Shown in pieces: positions 38,416-45,468 of a DNA stretch of 45,468 nt. A program made the position numbers and the translations under genes. How positions within the stretch are numbered: position 1 is the stretch's first letter; every line of letters begins with the position of its first letter. Source of the stretch: Methylobacterium sp. (GTDB lineage Bacteria; Pseudomonadota; Alphaproteobacteria; Rhizobiales; Beijerinckiaceae); assembly GCA_013823325.1 (NCBI GenBank), contig PNLY01000041.1, forward strand, positions 1 to 45,468, written 5' to 3'. The notes beneath the pieces were generated by a model. That model ran no database searches and was not told the origin of the DNA. It saw only the letters and a list, made by a program, of their open reading frames with translations.

Positions 38416-40785
38416 GTGTCAGACCACGCCACCTCCGCCCCCCTGCCCCGCCCCGGCGGCCTCGCATCGCGCGCGGCCGCGCAGCCGGCGGCCGGCTATC
38501 TGCAGGGGCTCAATCCGGAGCAGCGCCAGGCGGTCGAGGCGACCGACGGGCCTGTACTGGTGCTCGCCGGAGCCGGCACCGGCAAGACCCGCGTGCTCAC
38601 CACCCGCATCGCCCATCTGATCGCGACCAATCGCGCCTATCCCTCGCAGATCCTCGCGGTGACCTTCACCAACAAGGCGGCGCGCGAGATGAAGGAGCGC
38701 GTCGCAAACCTCGTCGGCCCGGTGGCCGAGGGCATGCCCTGGTTAGGGACCTTCCACTCGATCTCGGCCAAGCTGTTGCGCCGCCATGCCGAGCTGGTCG
38801 ATCTGCGCTCCGACTTCACCATCCTCGACACCGACGACCAGATCCGCCTGATGAAGCAGGTGATCCAGGCGGAGGGGATCGACGAGAAGCGCTGGCCCGG
38901 CCGCATGCTGGCCGGCTTCATCGATAGCTGGAAGAACCGTGGGCTCGCGCCCAAGGACGTGCCGCCGGGCGAATCCGGCGTCTTCGCCAGCGGCAAGGGC
39001 GGCAAGCTCTACGCCGCCTATCAGGACCGGCTGAAGACGCTGAACGCCGTCGATTTCGGCGACCTGCTGCTGCATTGCCTGACGCTGTTCCGCGAGCATC
39101 CGGAACTGCTGGCGAGCTATCACGAGCGCTTCCGCTACATCCTCGTCGACGAGTACCAGGACACCAACGTCGCCCAGTATCTCTGGCTGCGTTTGCTGGC
39201 GCAGGGCCGGCGCAACATCGCCTGCGTCGGCGACGACGACCAGTCGATCTATGGTTGGCGCGGCGCCGAGGTCGACAACATCCTGCGCTTCGAGCACGAT
39301 TTTCCGGGCGCGACCGTGGTCCGGCTCGAGCGCAACTATCGCTCGACCGGCCATATCCTCGCCACCGCCGCCAAGCTGATCGCCCGCAATGAAGGCCGCC
39401 TCGGCAAGACCCTGCGCACCGAGGACGAGGCCGGCGAAAAGGTCACCATCACCGGCGCCTGGGACAGCCAGGAGGAGGCCCGCCTGATCTCGGACGAGAT
39501 CGAGGCGATGCAGTCGAAAGGCGAGAACCTCTCCGAAGTCGCAATCCTCGTCCGCATCTCCGCCCAGATGCGCGAGATGGAGGAGCGGCTCATCCATGTC
39601 GGCGTGCCCTATCGGGTGATCGGCGGCCCGCGCTTCTATGAGCGCGCCGAGATCCGCGATGCGATGGCCTATCTGCGCTGTGTTGTCTCGCCCACCGACG
39701 ACCTCGCCTTCGAGCGCATCGTCAACGTGCCCAAGCGCGGCCTCGGCGACGCCACCATCCAGCTCCTGCACAACCATGCCCGCGCCACCGGCTTCTCGCT
39801 GATGCAGTCGGCAAGGGCCGTGGTCGAGACCGAGGAACTGAAGCCCAAGGCCCGCACCGCCCTGCGCGAGCTGGTCGAGGCCTTCGCCCGCTGGCAGGGC
39901 AAGGCCGAGGCGATGCCGCAGGGCGAGCTTGCCGAGCTGGTGCTGGAAGAGAGCGGCTACACCGAGATGTGGCAGAAGGACCGTTCGGCCGACGCCGCCG
40001 GGCGCCTCGAAAACCTCAAGGAACTGGTCCGCTCGCTCGACGAGTTCCCTGACCTGCCGTCCTTCCTCGAGCATGTCTCGCTGGTGATGGACGCCGACAG
40101 CGGCGATGGCGGCGCCCGCGTCTCGATCATGACGCTGCACGCCGCCAAGGGGCTGGAATTCGACACCGTCTTCCTGCCCGGCTGGGAGGAAGGGCTCTTC
40201 CCGAGCCAGCGCGCCCTCGACGAGAACGGCCGCGCCGGCCTCGAAGAGGAACGTCGCCTCGCCCATGTCGGCCTGACCCGCGCCCGCAAGCGCCTCAAGC
40301 TCTATTTCGCCTCGAACCGCCGCATCCACGGCCTCTGGCAATCGAGCCTGCCCTCGCGCTTCATCGACGAATTGCCGGAGGACCATGTCGAGGTCGTCCA
40401 GGCGCCCACCGCCTACAGCCAGGGCGGCTACGGCGCCTCGCGCTTCGAGCGCATGGAGAGCTTCGGCTCCTCCTACCAGACACCGGGCTGGCAGCGCGCC
40501 CAGGAGAACAAGGCGAAGTTCAACTCGGGCGGAGGCTCCGGCTTCTCCGACGCCGGCCAGCGCGGCTTTGGTTCAGGCGGCCGCCAGCGCGGCCCGGTGC
40601 TGATCGAGGGCGAGCTGACGGCGAAGTCGACGGGCAGCTCGGTATTCGATCCCGGCGCTCGCGTCTTCCACGTCAAGTTCGGCCCCGGCTCGGTCGCCAG
40701 CGTCGACGGCAACAAGCTGACGGTCGATTTCGACAAGGCCGGCCGGAAGATGGTGCTGGATAGTTTCGTGCAGAAGGCGGGGTAG
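38416..40785 (+). CDS. uvrD: ATP-dependent DNA helicase UvrD/PcrA
   Basis: A 789-residue superfamily 1A 3'-5' helicase acting in nucleotide excision and mismatch repair. Motifs: Q-motif LNPEQRQAVEATDGPVLVLA; Walker A AGAGTGKT (Lys57); Ia AVTFTNKAAREMKERV; II ILVDEYQDTN; III GDDDQSIYGWRGAEVDNIL; IV VVRLERNYRSTGHILATA; V VSIMTLHAAKGLEFDTVFLP; VI EERRLAHVGLTRARKRLKLY. The last about 130 residues form the Gly/Ser-rich linker and C-terminal Tudor-like RNA-polymerase-binding domain (VFHVKFGPGSVASVDGNKLT). The start is GTG (38416), giving MSDHATSAP. It converges on the HxlR gene with 3 bp between. Confidence 0.95.
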   Translation: MSDHATSAPLPRPGGLASRAAAQPAAGYLQGLNPEQRQAVEATDGPVLVLAGAGTGKTRVLTTRIAHLIATNRAYPSQILAVTFTNKAAREMKERVANLVGPVAEGMPWLGTFHSISAKLLRRHAELVDLRSDFTILDTDDQIRLMKQVIQAEGIDEKRWPGRMLAGFIDSWKNRGLAPKDVPPGESGVFASGKGGKLYAAYQDRLKTLNAVDFGDLLLHCLTLFREHPELLASYHERFRYILVDEYQDTNVAQYLWLRLLAQGRRNIACVGDDDQSIYGWRGAEVDNILRFEHDFPGATVVRLERNYRSTGHILATAAKLIARNEGRLGKTLRTEDEAGEKVTITGAWDSQEEARLISDEIEAMQSKGENLSEVAILVRISAQMREMEERLIHVGVPYRVIGGPRFYERAEIRDAMAYLRCVVSPTDDLAFERIVNVPKRGLGDATIQLLHNHARATGFSLMQSARAVVETEELKPKARTALRELVEAFARWQGKAEAMPQGELAELVLEESGYTEMWQKDRSADAAGRLENLKELVRSLDEFPDLPSFLEHVSLVMDADSGDGGARVSIMTLHAAKGLEFDTVFLPGWEEGLFPSQRALDENGRAGLEEERRLAHVGLTRARKRLKLYFASNRRIHGLWQSSLPSRFIDELPEDHVEVVQAPTAYSQGGYGASRFERMESFGSSYQTPGWQRAQENKAKFNSGGGSGFSDAGQRGFGSGGRQRGPVLIEGELTAKSTGSSVFDPGARVFHVKFGPGSVASVDGNKLTVDFDKAGRKMVLDSFVQKAG

Positions 40786-40788
40786 CCC

Positions 40789-41205
40789 CTACCCCTCCTC
40801 CCGCTCCCGAAAGGCTCGCCGCGCCGCCGAGACCTCGGCGTGATAGGTCTCGGCCCAGGTCCAGACGCCGCAGAAGGCCGCGCTGAGCTCGCGGCCGAGC
40901 TCGGTCAGCGTGTAGTCGACATGCGGCGGGATCACCGGGTGGACGGTGCGCACCACCAGCCCGTCGCGCTCCATCTCGCGTAGGGTCTTGGTCAGCATCT
41001 TCTGGCTGATGCCGCCGACGATCCGCCCGCATTCGGTGAAGCGCAGCGTGCCGTGCTCCTCCAGCGCCTCCAGCACCAGCATCGTCCACTTGTCCGCCAC
41101 CTGCGCGATCACCTGCCGCACCAGCGACTCGACCGCTTTCGAGACTGGTGGGATCTCCTCGCTGCGCTTGTGCATCGCTGCCATCGCCTCGCGGATCGCA
41201 TGCAT
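40789..41205 (-). CDS. HxlR family transcriptional regulator
   Basis: A 138-residue winged-helix regulator. The HxlR core reads VRQVIAQVADKWTMLVLEAL, EEHGTLRFTECGRIVGGISQ, KMLTKTLREMERDGLVVRTV and YTLTELGRELSAAF. HxlR proteins often sense electrophiles or redox state and control divergently encoded oxidoreductases; here the divergent neighbour is a short-chain dehydrogenase, fitting the pattern. The common N-terminal sensing cysteine is absent; one Cys lies in the recognition region (TECGRI) and one near the C-terminus. The ATG at 41205 has AAGGAG nine bases ahead. Confidence 0.9.
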   Translation of the reverse strand: MHAIREAMAAMHKRSEEIPPVSKAVESLVRQVIAQVADKWTMLVLEALEEHGTLRFTECGRIVGGISQKMLTKTLREMERDGLVVRTVHPVIPPHVDYTLTELGRELSAAFCGVWTWAETYHAEVSAARRAFREREEG

Positions 41206-41308
41206 GCCGACGCTCTCCTTTTGGTGCGTATCGAACTTTCGGGAGCCTTCTTTCCACCAGAGAGTAGCGACGCCAGCTGATGTCTCGCAACCAGGAAAGG
41301 GATTTGCG
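41206..41308. promoter_or_regulatory. HxlR-SDR divergent promoter region
   Basis: A 103-bp intergenic region between divergent starts. AAGGAG sites serve both genes. No convincing palindrome or -35/-10 pair stands out; the segment around TATCGAACTTTCGGGA (41229-41244) is the least G+C-rich part and is the most likely operator or promoter. Confidence 0.4.
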
Positions 41309-42064
41309 ATGAACATCACCGGCAACACCATTCTCATCACCGGCGGCGGCTCCGGCATCGGCCGGGCGCTGGCCGAGGCGTTCCACAAGGCCGGCAACCA
41401 GGTCGTCATCGCCGGCCGGCGTGAGGCGCTGCTCCACGAGGTGACCTCGGCCAATCCGGGCATGGAAGCACTCCTGCTAGACATCCAGGACAAGGACGAT
41501 GTCGCGGCCTTCGCCCGGCAGGCGGTCGAGAGCTTCCCGGAGCTCAACGCCGTCATCCACAATGCCGGCATCATGCGCAGCGAAGCTGTCGCAGCCGGCG
41601 ACTTCCTCGCCACCGCCGAGGACACGATCGCGACCAACCTGCTCGGTCCGATCCGCCTCACCGCCGCCCTGCTGCCGCATCTGCTGAAGCAGGAGCGGGC
41701 GGCGATCCTGACCGTCTCCTCCGGCCTCGCCTTCGTGCCGCTGGCGTCGACGCCGGCCTACAGCGCGACGAAGGCTGCGATCCACTCCTGGTCGATGGCG
41801 CTGCGCGAGCAGCTCAAGGCGACCTCGGTCGAGGTCATCGAGATCGCTCCGCCTTACGTCCAGACCGAACTGCTCGGCCCGCAGCAGGCGGTCGACCCCG
41901 CGGCGATGCCGCTGGCCGAGTTCACCGCCGAGGTGATGGCGCTGCTCGAAAGCGCCCCGGATATGGGCGAGATCATCGTCGAGCGCTGCAAGCCGCTGCG
42001 CTTCGCGGCCGAGAACGGCCAGGTCGCCGCGATCTTCGCCCAGCTCGCCGCGCAGCATTCCTGA
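41309..42064 (+). CDS. Short-chain dehydrogenase/reductase
   Basis: A 251-residue classical SDR. The cofactor motif TGGGSGIGRALAEAFHKAG is at residues 12-30, AGRREALL follows strand 2 and suggests NADP(H), and VIHNAGIM is the NAG motif. The catalytic Ser sits in TVSSGLAF and the YxxxK pair in PAYSATKAAIHSWSMALREQ. This resembles the DltE-like SDR branch found beside HxlR regulators; the substrate is unknown. The ATG at 41309 follows AGGAAAGGG. It is likely controlled by the divergent HxlR protein. A dispersed palindromic repeat follows its 3' end. Confidence 0.9.
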   Translation: MNITGNTILITGGGSGIGRALAEAFHKAGNQVVIAGRREALLHEVTSANPGMEALLLDIQDKDDVAAFARQAVESFPELNAVIHNAGIMRSEAVAAGDFLATAEDTIATNLLGPIRLTAALLPHLLKQERAAILTVSSGLAFVPLASTPAYSATKAAIHSWSMALREQLKATSVEVIEIAPPYVQTELLGPQQAVDPAAMPLAEFTAEVMALLESAPDMGEIIVERCKPLRFAAENGQVAAIFAQLAAQHS

Positions 42065-42083
42065 ACGCTCTGCAGTTCTCCCT

Positions 42084-42129
42084 GGTCGTCCCGGACAAGC
42101 CGCGTTAGCGGCGCTGATCCGGGACGACC
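42084..42129. repeat. Dispersed palindromic repeat, second copy
   Basis: GGTCGTCCCGGA (42084-42095) and TCCGGGACGACC (42118-42129) are 12-bp perfect arms. The 22-nt interior contains GCCGC-GTTA-GCGGC. It matches the unit at about 2834-2874 in inverted orientation with only a few differences, defining a repeat family. It lies between the SDR gene and prmA. Confidence 0.78.
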
Positions 42130-42184
42130 GGCGGAGAATGCACTACCGAATGACAAGCAGCCCGGCCCCTGCTAAGCCCCCGCA

Positions 42185-43132
42185 ATGCGCGAAGGCCTCC
42201 TGCCATCGACGGTCGCGACCGTCCTCGAACTCGAAACCAGCGGTGACAAGGCACGCGCCTTGACCGAGCTCCTGGGCGAGGTCTTTGACCCGACCGAGAC
42301 CGCCGTCTCCGCCTTCGAGGTCGAGAGCGGCGTCACCACCCTGTCGCTGAACGCGCCCTGGAAGGTCGAGATCTATTTCGCCACCCATCCGGACGAGGAC
42401 GCGGTGCGCGACATGCTGCGGCCCATCGTCGGCGACAGCATCGATGCGACGCCCTTCACCACGGTGAAGCAGCAGGATTGGGTCGCCGCCAGCCTGGAGG
42501 GCCTGCAGCCGGTGCGTGCGGGCCGGGTGCTCGTCCACGGCGCGCATGACCGCGACGCGGTGAAGGTCAACGACGTCGCCATCGAGATCCCGGCGGCGCT
42601 CGCCTTCGGTACCGGCCACCACGGCACCACCGCCGGTTGCCTGCTCGCGCTCGACGCCGAACTGAAGAAGCGCCGGCCACGCAACGCCATCGATGTCGGC
42701 ACCGGCACCGGCATCCTCGCGCTGGCGCTCGCCAAGCAGGTCAAGCGCAAGGTCGTCGCCGGCGACATCGACGCGATCGCGATCGAGGTCTCCGCCAGCA
42801 ATGCCAGGATCAACCACGCCCCGCAGGCGCTCGACCTCTACGTCGCGCCGGGCCTGCGCCACGCCAAGGCGGACCGGCCGCGCCATTTCGACCTGATCTT
42901 CGCCAACATCCTCGCCGGCCCGCTGCGCAAGCTCGCGCCCGCCATCGCCCGCGCCCTCTCGGACGACGGCACGGTGATCCTTTCGGGACTGCTGGAGATG
43001 GACGTCGCCGGCGTGGTCTCGGCCTATCGCCATCAGGGGCTGGCGCTGGCGAAGCGCTCCTCGCGTGAGGGCTGGGCGACGCTGGTCATGAAAAGAGGCG
43101 GCGCAGCCGCCAGGCCGCGCCGCCTCTACTAG
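42185..43132 (+). CDS. prmA: Ribosomal protein L11 methyltransferase
   Basis: A 315-residue SAM-dependent methyltransferase that trimethylates ribosomal protein L11. The N-terminal substrate-recognition domain (about 1-90) is followed by FGTGHHGTTAGCLLALD at about residue 140, the diagnostic PrmA segment. Motif I is NAIDVGTGTGILALALAKQ, then VVAGDIDAIAIEVSASNARI, and HFDLIFANILAGPLRKLAP with the NILAGPL motif. The final codons (GGAAARPRRLY) coincide with a strong hairpin. It stands alone behind the palindromic repeat. Confidence 0.94.
   Translation: MREGLLPSTVATVLELETSGDKARALTELLGEVFDPTETAVSAFEVESGVTTLSLNAPWKVEIYFATHPDEDAVRDMLRPIVGDSIDATPFTTVKQQDWVAASLEGLQPVRAGRVLVHGAHDRDAVKVNDVAIEIPAALAFGTGHHGTTAGCLLALDAELKKRRPRNAIDVGTGTGILALALAKQVKRKVVAGDIDAIAIEVSASNARINHAPQALDLYVAPGLRHAKADRPRHFDLIFANILAGPLRKLAPAIARALSDDGTVILSGLLEMDVAGVVSAYRHQGLALAKRSSREGWATLVMKRGGAAARPRRLY
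43094..43127 (-). terminator. Hairpin within the last codons of prmA, terminator for the minus-strand small genes
   Basis: AGAGGCGGCGC (43094-43104) and GCGCCGCCTCT (43117-43127) pair perfectly over eleven bases with a 12-nt loop. On the minus strand the stem is followed by TTTT, so it best serves transcripts arriving from the two small genes at 43.3-43.7 kb. On the plus strand it may also end prmA transcription, without a T-run. Confidence 0.68.
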
Positions 43133-43294
43133 GCCTACTGCTTCACATGAACGGCGAGCGGATATTCGTCGTCAGGCCGAGCCGAATGACGTTGCGTGCG
43201 AGAACCGGGGCGGAGCGGACATCAAGTCCGTGAGCACCGGAAGCGCAGACCGCCGCGTCAGGCGGCCGGCATGGCGGCGAAGGCCGCCGCCGGA

Positions 43295-43423
43295 TCAGAA
43301 GCCGAGGTGGCCGTACTTCTCTTCGGCCTGCGCCTGCATGACGCGGGCATCATGCCAGACGGCCGCGGCGAACTTGGCGGCGTCGACGACAGCATCATAG
43401 GCGTGCTTGACGATGGCGATCAT
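43295..43423 (-). CDS. 42-residue small protein of unknown function
   Basis: A 42-residue frame reading MIAIVKHAYDAVVDAAKFAA, then AVWHDARVMQ and ending QAEEKYGHLGF. AAAGGA sits nine bases before the ATG, a good ribosome site, and composition is that of a single amphipathic helix rich in Ala and Val. I do not recognise the family. It follows the 81-residue gene by 59 bp on the same strand, and an eleven-pair hairpin lies downstream in prmA, consistent with a two-gene transcript. A membrane-surface or protein-binding helix is possible; nothing more can be claimed. Confidence 0.62.
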   Translation of the reverse strand: MIAIVKHAYDAVVDAAKFAAAVWHDARVMQAQAEEKYGHLGF

Positions 43424-43482
43424 GGTCTTGGTTCCTTTGTTCGAAGCGCGCGGCGCGGTTGGCGGCCTGCGGCGTTTGACGG

Positions 43483-43728
43483 TCAGCGATTGAACGGCAG
43501 CTCGGCGTCGCTTTTCAGCGTCGTCGCGGGGAAGCCGCCGAGCACCAGCTCGCTCTCGCGCACCAGATAGCTATGGGCGCGCAACTCGCGCATGGCCGAG
43601 CGGCGGCGGCTCTCGATCATCGCGGCGTAGAGACGCTGCCAGAAGCCCTGGCCGGCGGTCTTGGTCTCCGTCGCCTCGGCGCGGGTTGCGGCCGGAAGGA
43701 CGTCGGTGGAATTCAGCACATAGGTCAT
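43483..43728 (-). CDS. Small basic protein, possibly DUF1127-like
   Basis: An 81-residue protein. The N-terminus (MTYVLNSTDVLPAATRAEAT) is followed by a helical basic core WQRLYAAMIESRRRSAMREL with RAHSYLVRESELVLGG, resembling the Arg-rich core of DUF1127 proteins though the match is loose. DUF1127 members are small, often stress- or phosphate-responsive, and some bind RNA. GGAGAG lies about eight bases before the ATG. It is preceded by a 303-bp A+T-rich control region and followed by the 42-residue gene. Function unknown. Confidence 0.68.
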   Translation of the reverse strand: MTYVLNSTDVLPAATRAEATETKTAGQGFWQRLYAAMIESRRRSAMRELRAHSYLVRESELVLGGFPATTLKSDAELPFNR

Positions 43729-44031
43729 AGGGTCTCTCCTCAGATCACGAAGGACAGTCCCGGTCGCTTCCTCGTTCTCTTATGCGACTAAAGTGGGCCG
43801 TCTTCGCACTTGCGAGAAGATATGTTCGCATATGCACAACATGCAAAAAACGCATGACGGAAAAAGAAATCCGTTAACGACTGCGCAAGTCGCATAACCA
43901 AGTGGCAGATCGCCCAAATGCGAGCCAGTGCGCGCCTGCTGCGAAAGCAGGGGCGAAACAGCAGTTTTGCACTGGCCTTTCCCGCGCGCGGAGGCGAGTG
44001 TGGCCGCAAATCCAGCCTTGCCGAGCCCGTC
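43729..44031. promoter_or_regulatory. A+T-rich divergent control region with inverted TTATGCGACT elements
   Basis: This 303-bp gap separates the 81-residue gene from the divergent aminopeptidase gene. It contains TTATGCGACT (43780-43789) and its exact complement AGTCGCATAA (43888-43897), 98 bp apart. It also has a TCGCA-CT-TGCGA dyad near 43804-43815 and GCATATGC near 43828-43835. The many CGCA/TGCG words in a locally A+T-rich segment suggest multiple operator sites for one regulator. No -35/-10 pair is convincing. Confidence 0.5.
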
Positions 44032-45468
44032 ATGACCGATTCCCGCACAAGCTGCCGCTTCCAGTCCTTCTCCGAGCCGAGCGATCCCTCGCAGGTCGCG
44101 CCGCGCGTCGCGGCCTTGCGCGCCGCTCTCGCAAAGCAAGGCCTCGACGGCTTCATCATCCCGCGGGCCGACGAGCACCAGGGCGAGTATGTCCCCGCCC
44201 ACATGGCGCGCCTCGCCTGGCTCACCGGCTTCACCGGCTCGGCCGGCCATGCCGTCGTGCTCGCGGACAAGGCGGCGCTGATCGTCGATGGCCGCTACAC
44301 CATCCAGTCTGCCGCGCAGACCGACACCAGCGTCGTCACGCCGACGAAGATGGAAGAGACCCCGCTCGACAAATGGGTCGAGGCCAATCTGCCGGCCGGC
44401 GGCAAGCTCGGCTACGATCCCTGGCTTCACACCGTCGACGGCGTCGCCAAGCTGGAGAAGGCGGTCTCGGCTGCGGGCGGCATGCTCGTGCCGGTGACGC
44501 CGAACCCGATCGACGCGCTCTGGAGCGACCGCCCGGCAGCGCCGACCGCGCCGGTCAAGGCGCATCCGGCGGCCTATGCCGGCGAGAGCAGCGCCGACAA
44601 GCTCGCCCGCATCCAGCAGGAGCTGGCCAAGGCCAAGGTCGACGCGCTCGTGCTCTCCGACCCGCATGCGCTGGCCTGGACCTTCAACATCCGCGGCGGC
44701 GATGTCGAGCATACGCCGCTGCCGCTGGGCTATGCCATCGTGCCGCGCGAGGGCCGCCCGACCGTCTTCCTCGCCCCGGAGAAGATCACCAACGAGGCCG
44801 GCGACGCCATCGGCGCGCTCGGCGAGATCGCCCCGCCGCAGGCGCTGGAGCAGCAGCTCAAGGCGCTCGGCGCCAGGAAGGCGAAGGTGCGGCTCGATTC
44901 CAGCACGGCCGCCTCGGCGCTGGCCACGCTGATCCGCGATGCCGGCGGCACGCCCGAGGCCGGCACCGACCCGATCGCGCTGATGAAGGCCAGGAAGAAC
45001 GCGGCCGAGCTCGCCGGCAGCCGTCGGGCGCATCTGCGCGACGGCGCCGCGATCGTCCGCTTTCTCTCATGGCTGGCGCGCGAGGCGCCCAAGGGCGGCC
45101 TGACCGAGATCGACGCCGTCGCCGCGCTGGAGGCCGAACGGCTGAAGACCGGGGAACTGCGCGACGTCTCCTTCACCACCATCGCCGGTGCCGGCCCGAA
45201 CGCGGCGCTGCCGCATTATCGCGTCACCGAATCCAGCAATCGCAGGATCGAGCCGGGCATCTTCCTGGTCGATTCCGGCGGTCAGTACGAGGACGGCACC
45301 ACCGACATCACCCGCACGCTTGTCGTCGGCGAGCCGAGCGCCGAGATGCGCGACCGCTACACCCGCGTGCTCAAGGGCCATCTCGCCATCTCGCGCGCGG
45401 TCTTCCCGAAGGGCACCTCCGGCGCCCAGCTCGACGCTTTCGCCCGCGCCCCGCTCTGGCAGGCCGGG
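44032..45468 (+). CDS. Aminopeptidase P family protein (Xaa-Pro aminopeptidase), cut by window edge
   Basis: About 479 N-terminal residues of an M24 metallopeptidase. It has the creatinase-like N-terminal domains (LAKQGLDGFIIPRADEHQGE, WLTGFTGSAGHAVVLADKAA near residue 60, IVDGRYTIQSAAQTD). The second similar domain contains DALVLSDPHALAWTFNIRGG around residue 210. The catalytic pita-bread domain begins about 335. Metal-binding residues lie in FLVDSGGQYEDGTTDITRTL; the later ligands fall off the right edge. The three-domain layout matches the long XPNPEP1-like form (about 600 residues), which removes N-terminal residues before proline. The ATG at 44032 is the first in frame; its ribosome site is weak. 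Confidence 0.92.
   Translation, partial: MTDSRTSCRFQSFSEPSDPSQVAPRVAALRAALAKQGLDGFIIPRADEHQGEYVPAHMARLAWLTGFTGSAGHAVVLADKAALIVDGRYTIQSAAQTDTSVVTPTKMEETPLDKWVEANLPAGGKLGYDPWLHTVDGVAKLEKAVSAAGGMLVPVTPNPIDALWSDRPAAPTAPVKAHPAAYAGESSADKLARIQQELAKAKVDALVLSDPHALAWTFNIRGGDVEHTPLPLGYAIVPREGRPTVFLAPEKITNEAGDAIGALGEIAPPQALEQQLKALGARKAKVRLDSSTAASALATLIRDAGGTPEAGTDPIALMKARKNAAELAGSRRAHLRDGAAIVRFLSWLAREAPKGGLTEIDAVAALEAERLKTGELRDVSFTTIAGAGPNAALPHYRVTESSNRRIEPGIFLVDSGGQYEDGTTDITRTLVVGEPSAEMRDRYTRVLKGHLAISRAVFPKGTSGAQLDAFARAPLWQAG

Noticed and set aside
1..45468. Mobile element, prophage or genomic island
   Set aside because: No transposase, integrase, phage structural gene or terminal repeat is visible, and codon usage looks even. 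The 3' end of ssrA, a common integration site, is followed by sspB and not by an integrase.

Overview
The window is a gene-dense, high-G+C stretch of bacterial chromosome. It points to an alphaproteobacterium of the order Hyphomicrobiales (Rhizobiales). The evidence is a circularly permuted two-piece tmRNA gene, an alpha-type SspB adaptor beside it, betaine-lipid genes btaAB, a DUF2065 gene behind hflC, and DUF924, DUF4169 and DHCW-cupin genes. A Bosea-like genus is my inference from overall gene content and cannot be proven from this sequence. I see no prophage, insertion sequence, CRISPR array or tRNA. Almost everything is core or ordinary accessory metabolism.

Layout. 1-9.4 kb is a branched-chain amino acid region on the minus strand. 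In transcription order it holds a promoter, a leader peptide and attenuator, the large acetolactate synthase subunit, a YgeA-type racemase, a glutathione transferase, the small subunit ilvN, a flavin monooxygenase with a small membrane protein, then AraC, HAD-dehalogenase and TetR genes, and the start of ilvC, which runs off the left edge. 9.4-11.6 kb carries miaA diverging from serB and a DHCW cupin. 11.7-15.9 kb is a membrane and envelope proteostasis block (hflK-hflC-DUF2065 followed by a DegP/Do protease). 16.0-17.8 kb is thyA-GNAT-folA, with touching or overlapping ends, for thymidylate and folate metabolism. 18.1-21.6 kb carries a PepSY protein, the split tmRNA (ssrA), SspB, fumarase C and two small conserved genes (DUF4169 and a ribbon-helix-helix protein). 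21.6-23.2 kb is the divergent argP/argO regulator-exporter pair.

23.3-30.0 kb holds a very large AsmA-family protein with a TolA-like coiled-coil tail, a D-lactate dehydrogenase-type flavoprotein, a hotdog thioesterase and a YdeI-like protein. 30.0-32.8 kb is btaA-btaB (diacylglyceryl-trimethylhomoserine lipid synthesis) followed by a six-helix potassium channel with a zinc ribbon; a Pho-box-like direct repeat lies upstream of btaA. 33-38.3 kb has msrB, a hybrid histidine kinase, an AidB-like acyl-CoA dehydrogenase and a secreted esterase. 38.4-43.1 kb has a UvrD-type helicase, a divergent HxlR/SDR pair and prmA. 43.3-45.5 kb has two tiny minus-strand genes behind an A+T-rich regulatory region, and an aminopeptidase P gene cut by the right edge.

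The most informative non-coding elements are the ilv attenuator (11-codon leader peptide, competing stems, terminator), the permuted tmRNA gene next to its proteolytic adaptor, a TetR operator, the Pho-box candidate, and a family of intergenic palindromic repeats with copies near 2.8 kb and 42.1 kb. I did not find a wholly new defence or mobile system. The best leads are the AsmA/TolA-like fusion, the channel linked to btaAB, the fumC-DUF4169-RHH cluster with its hairpins, and the pair of tiny proteins at 43.3-43.7 kb.
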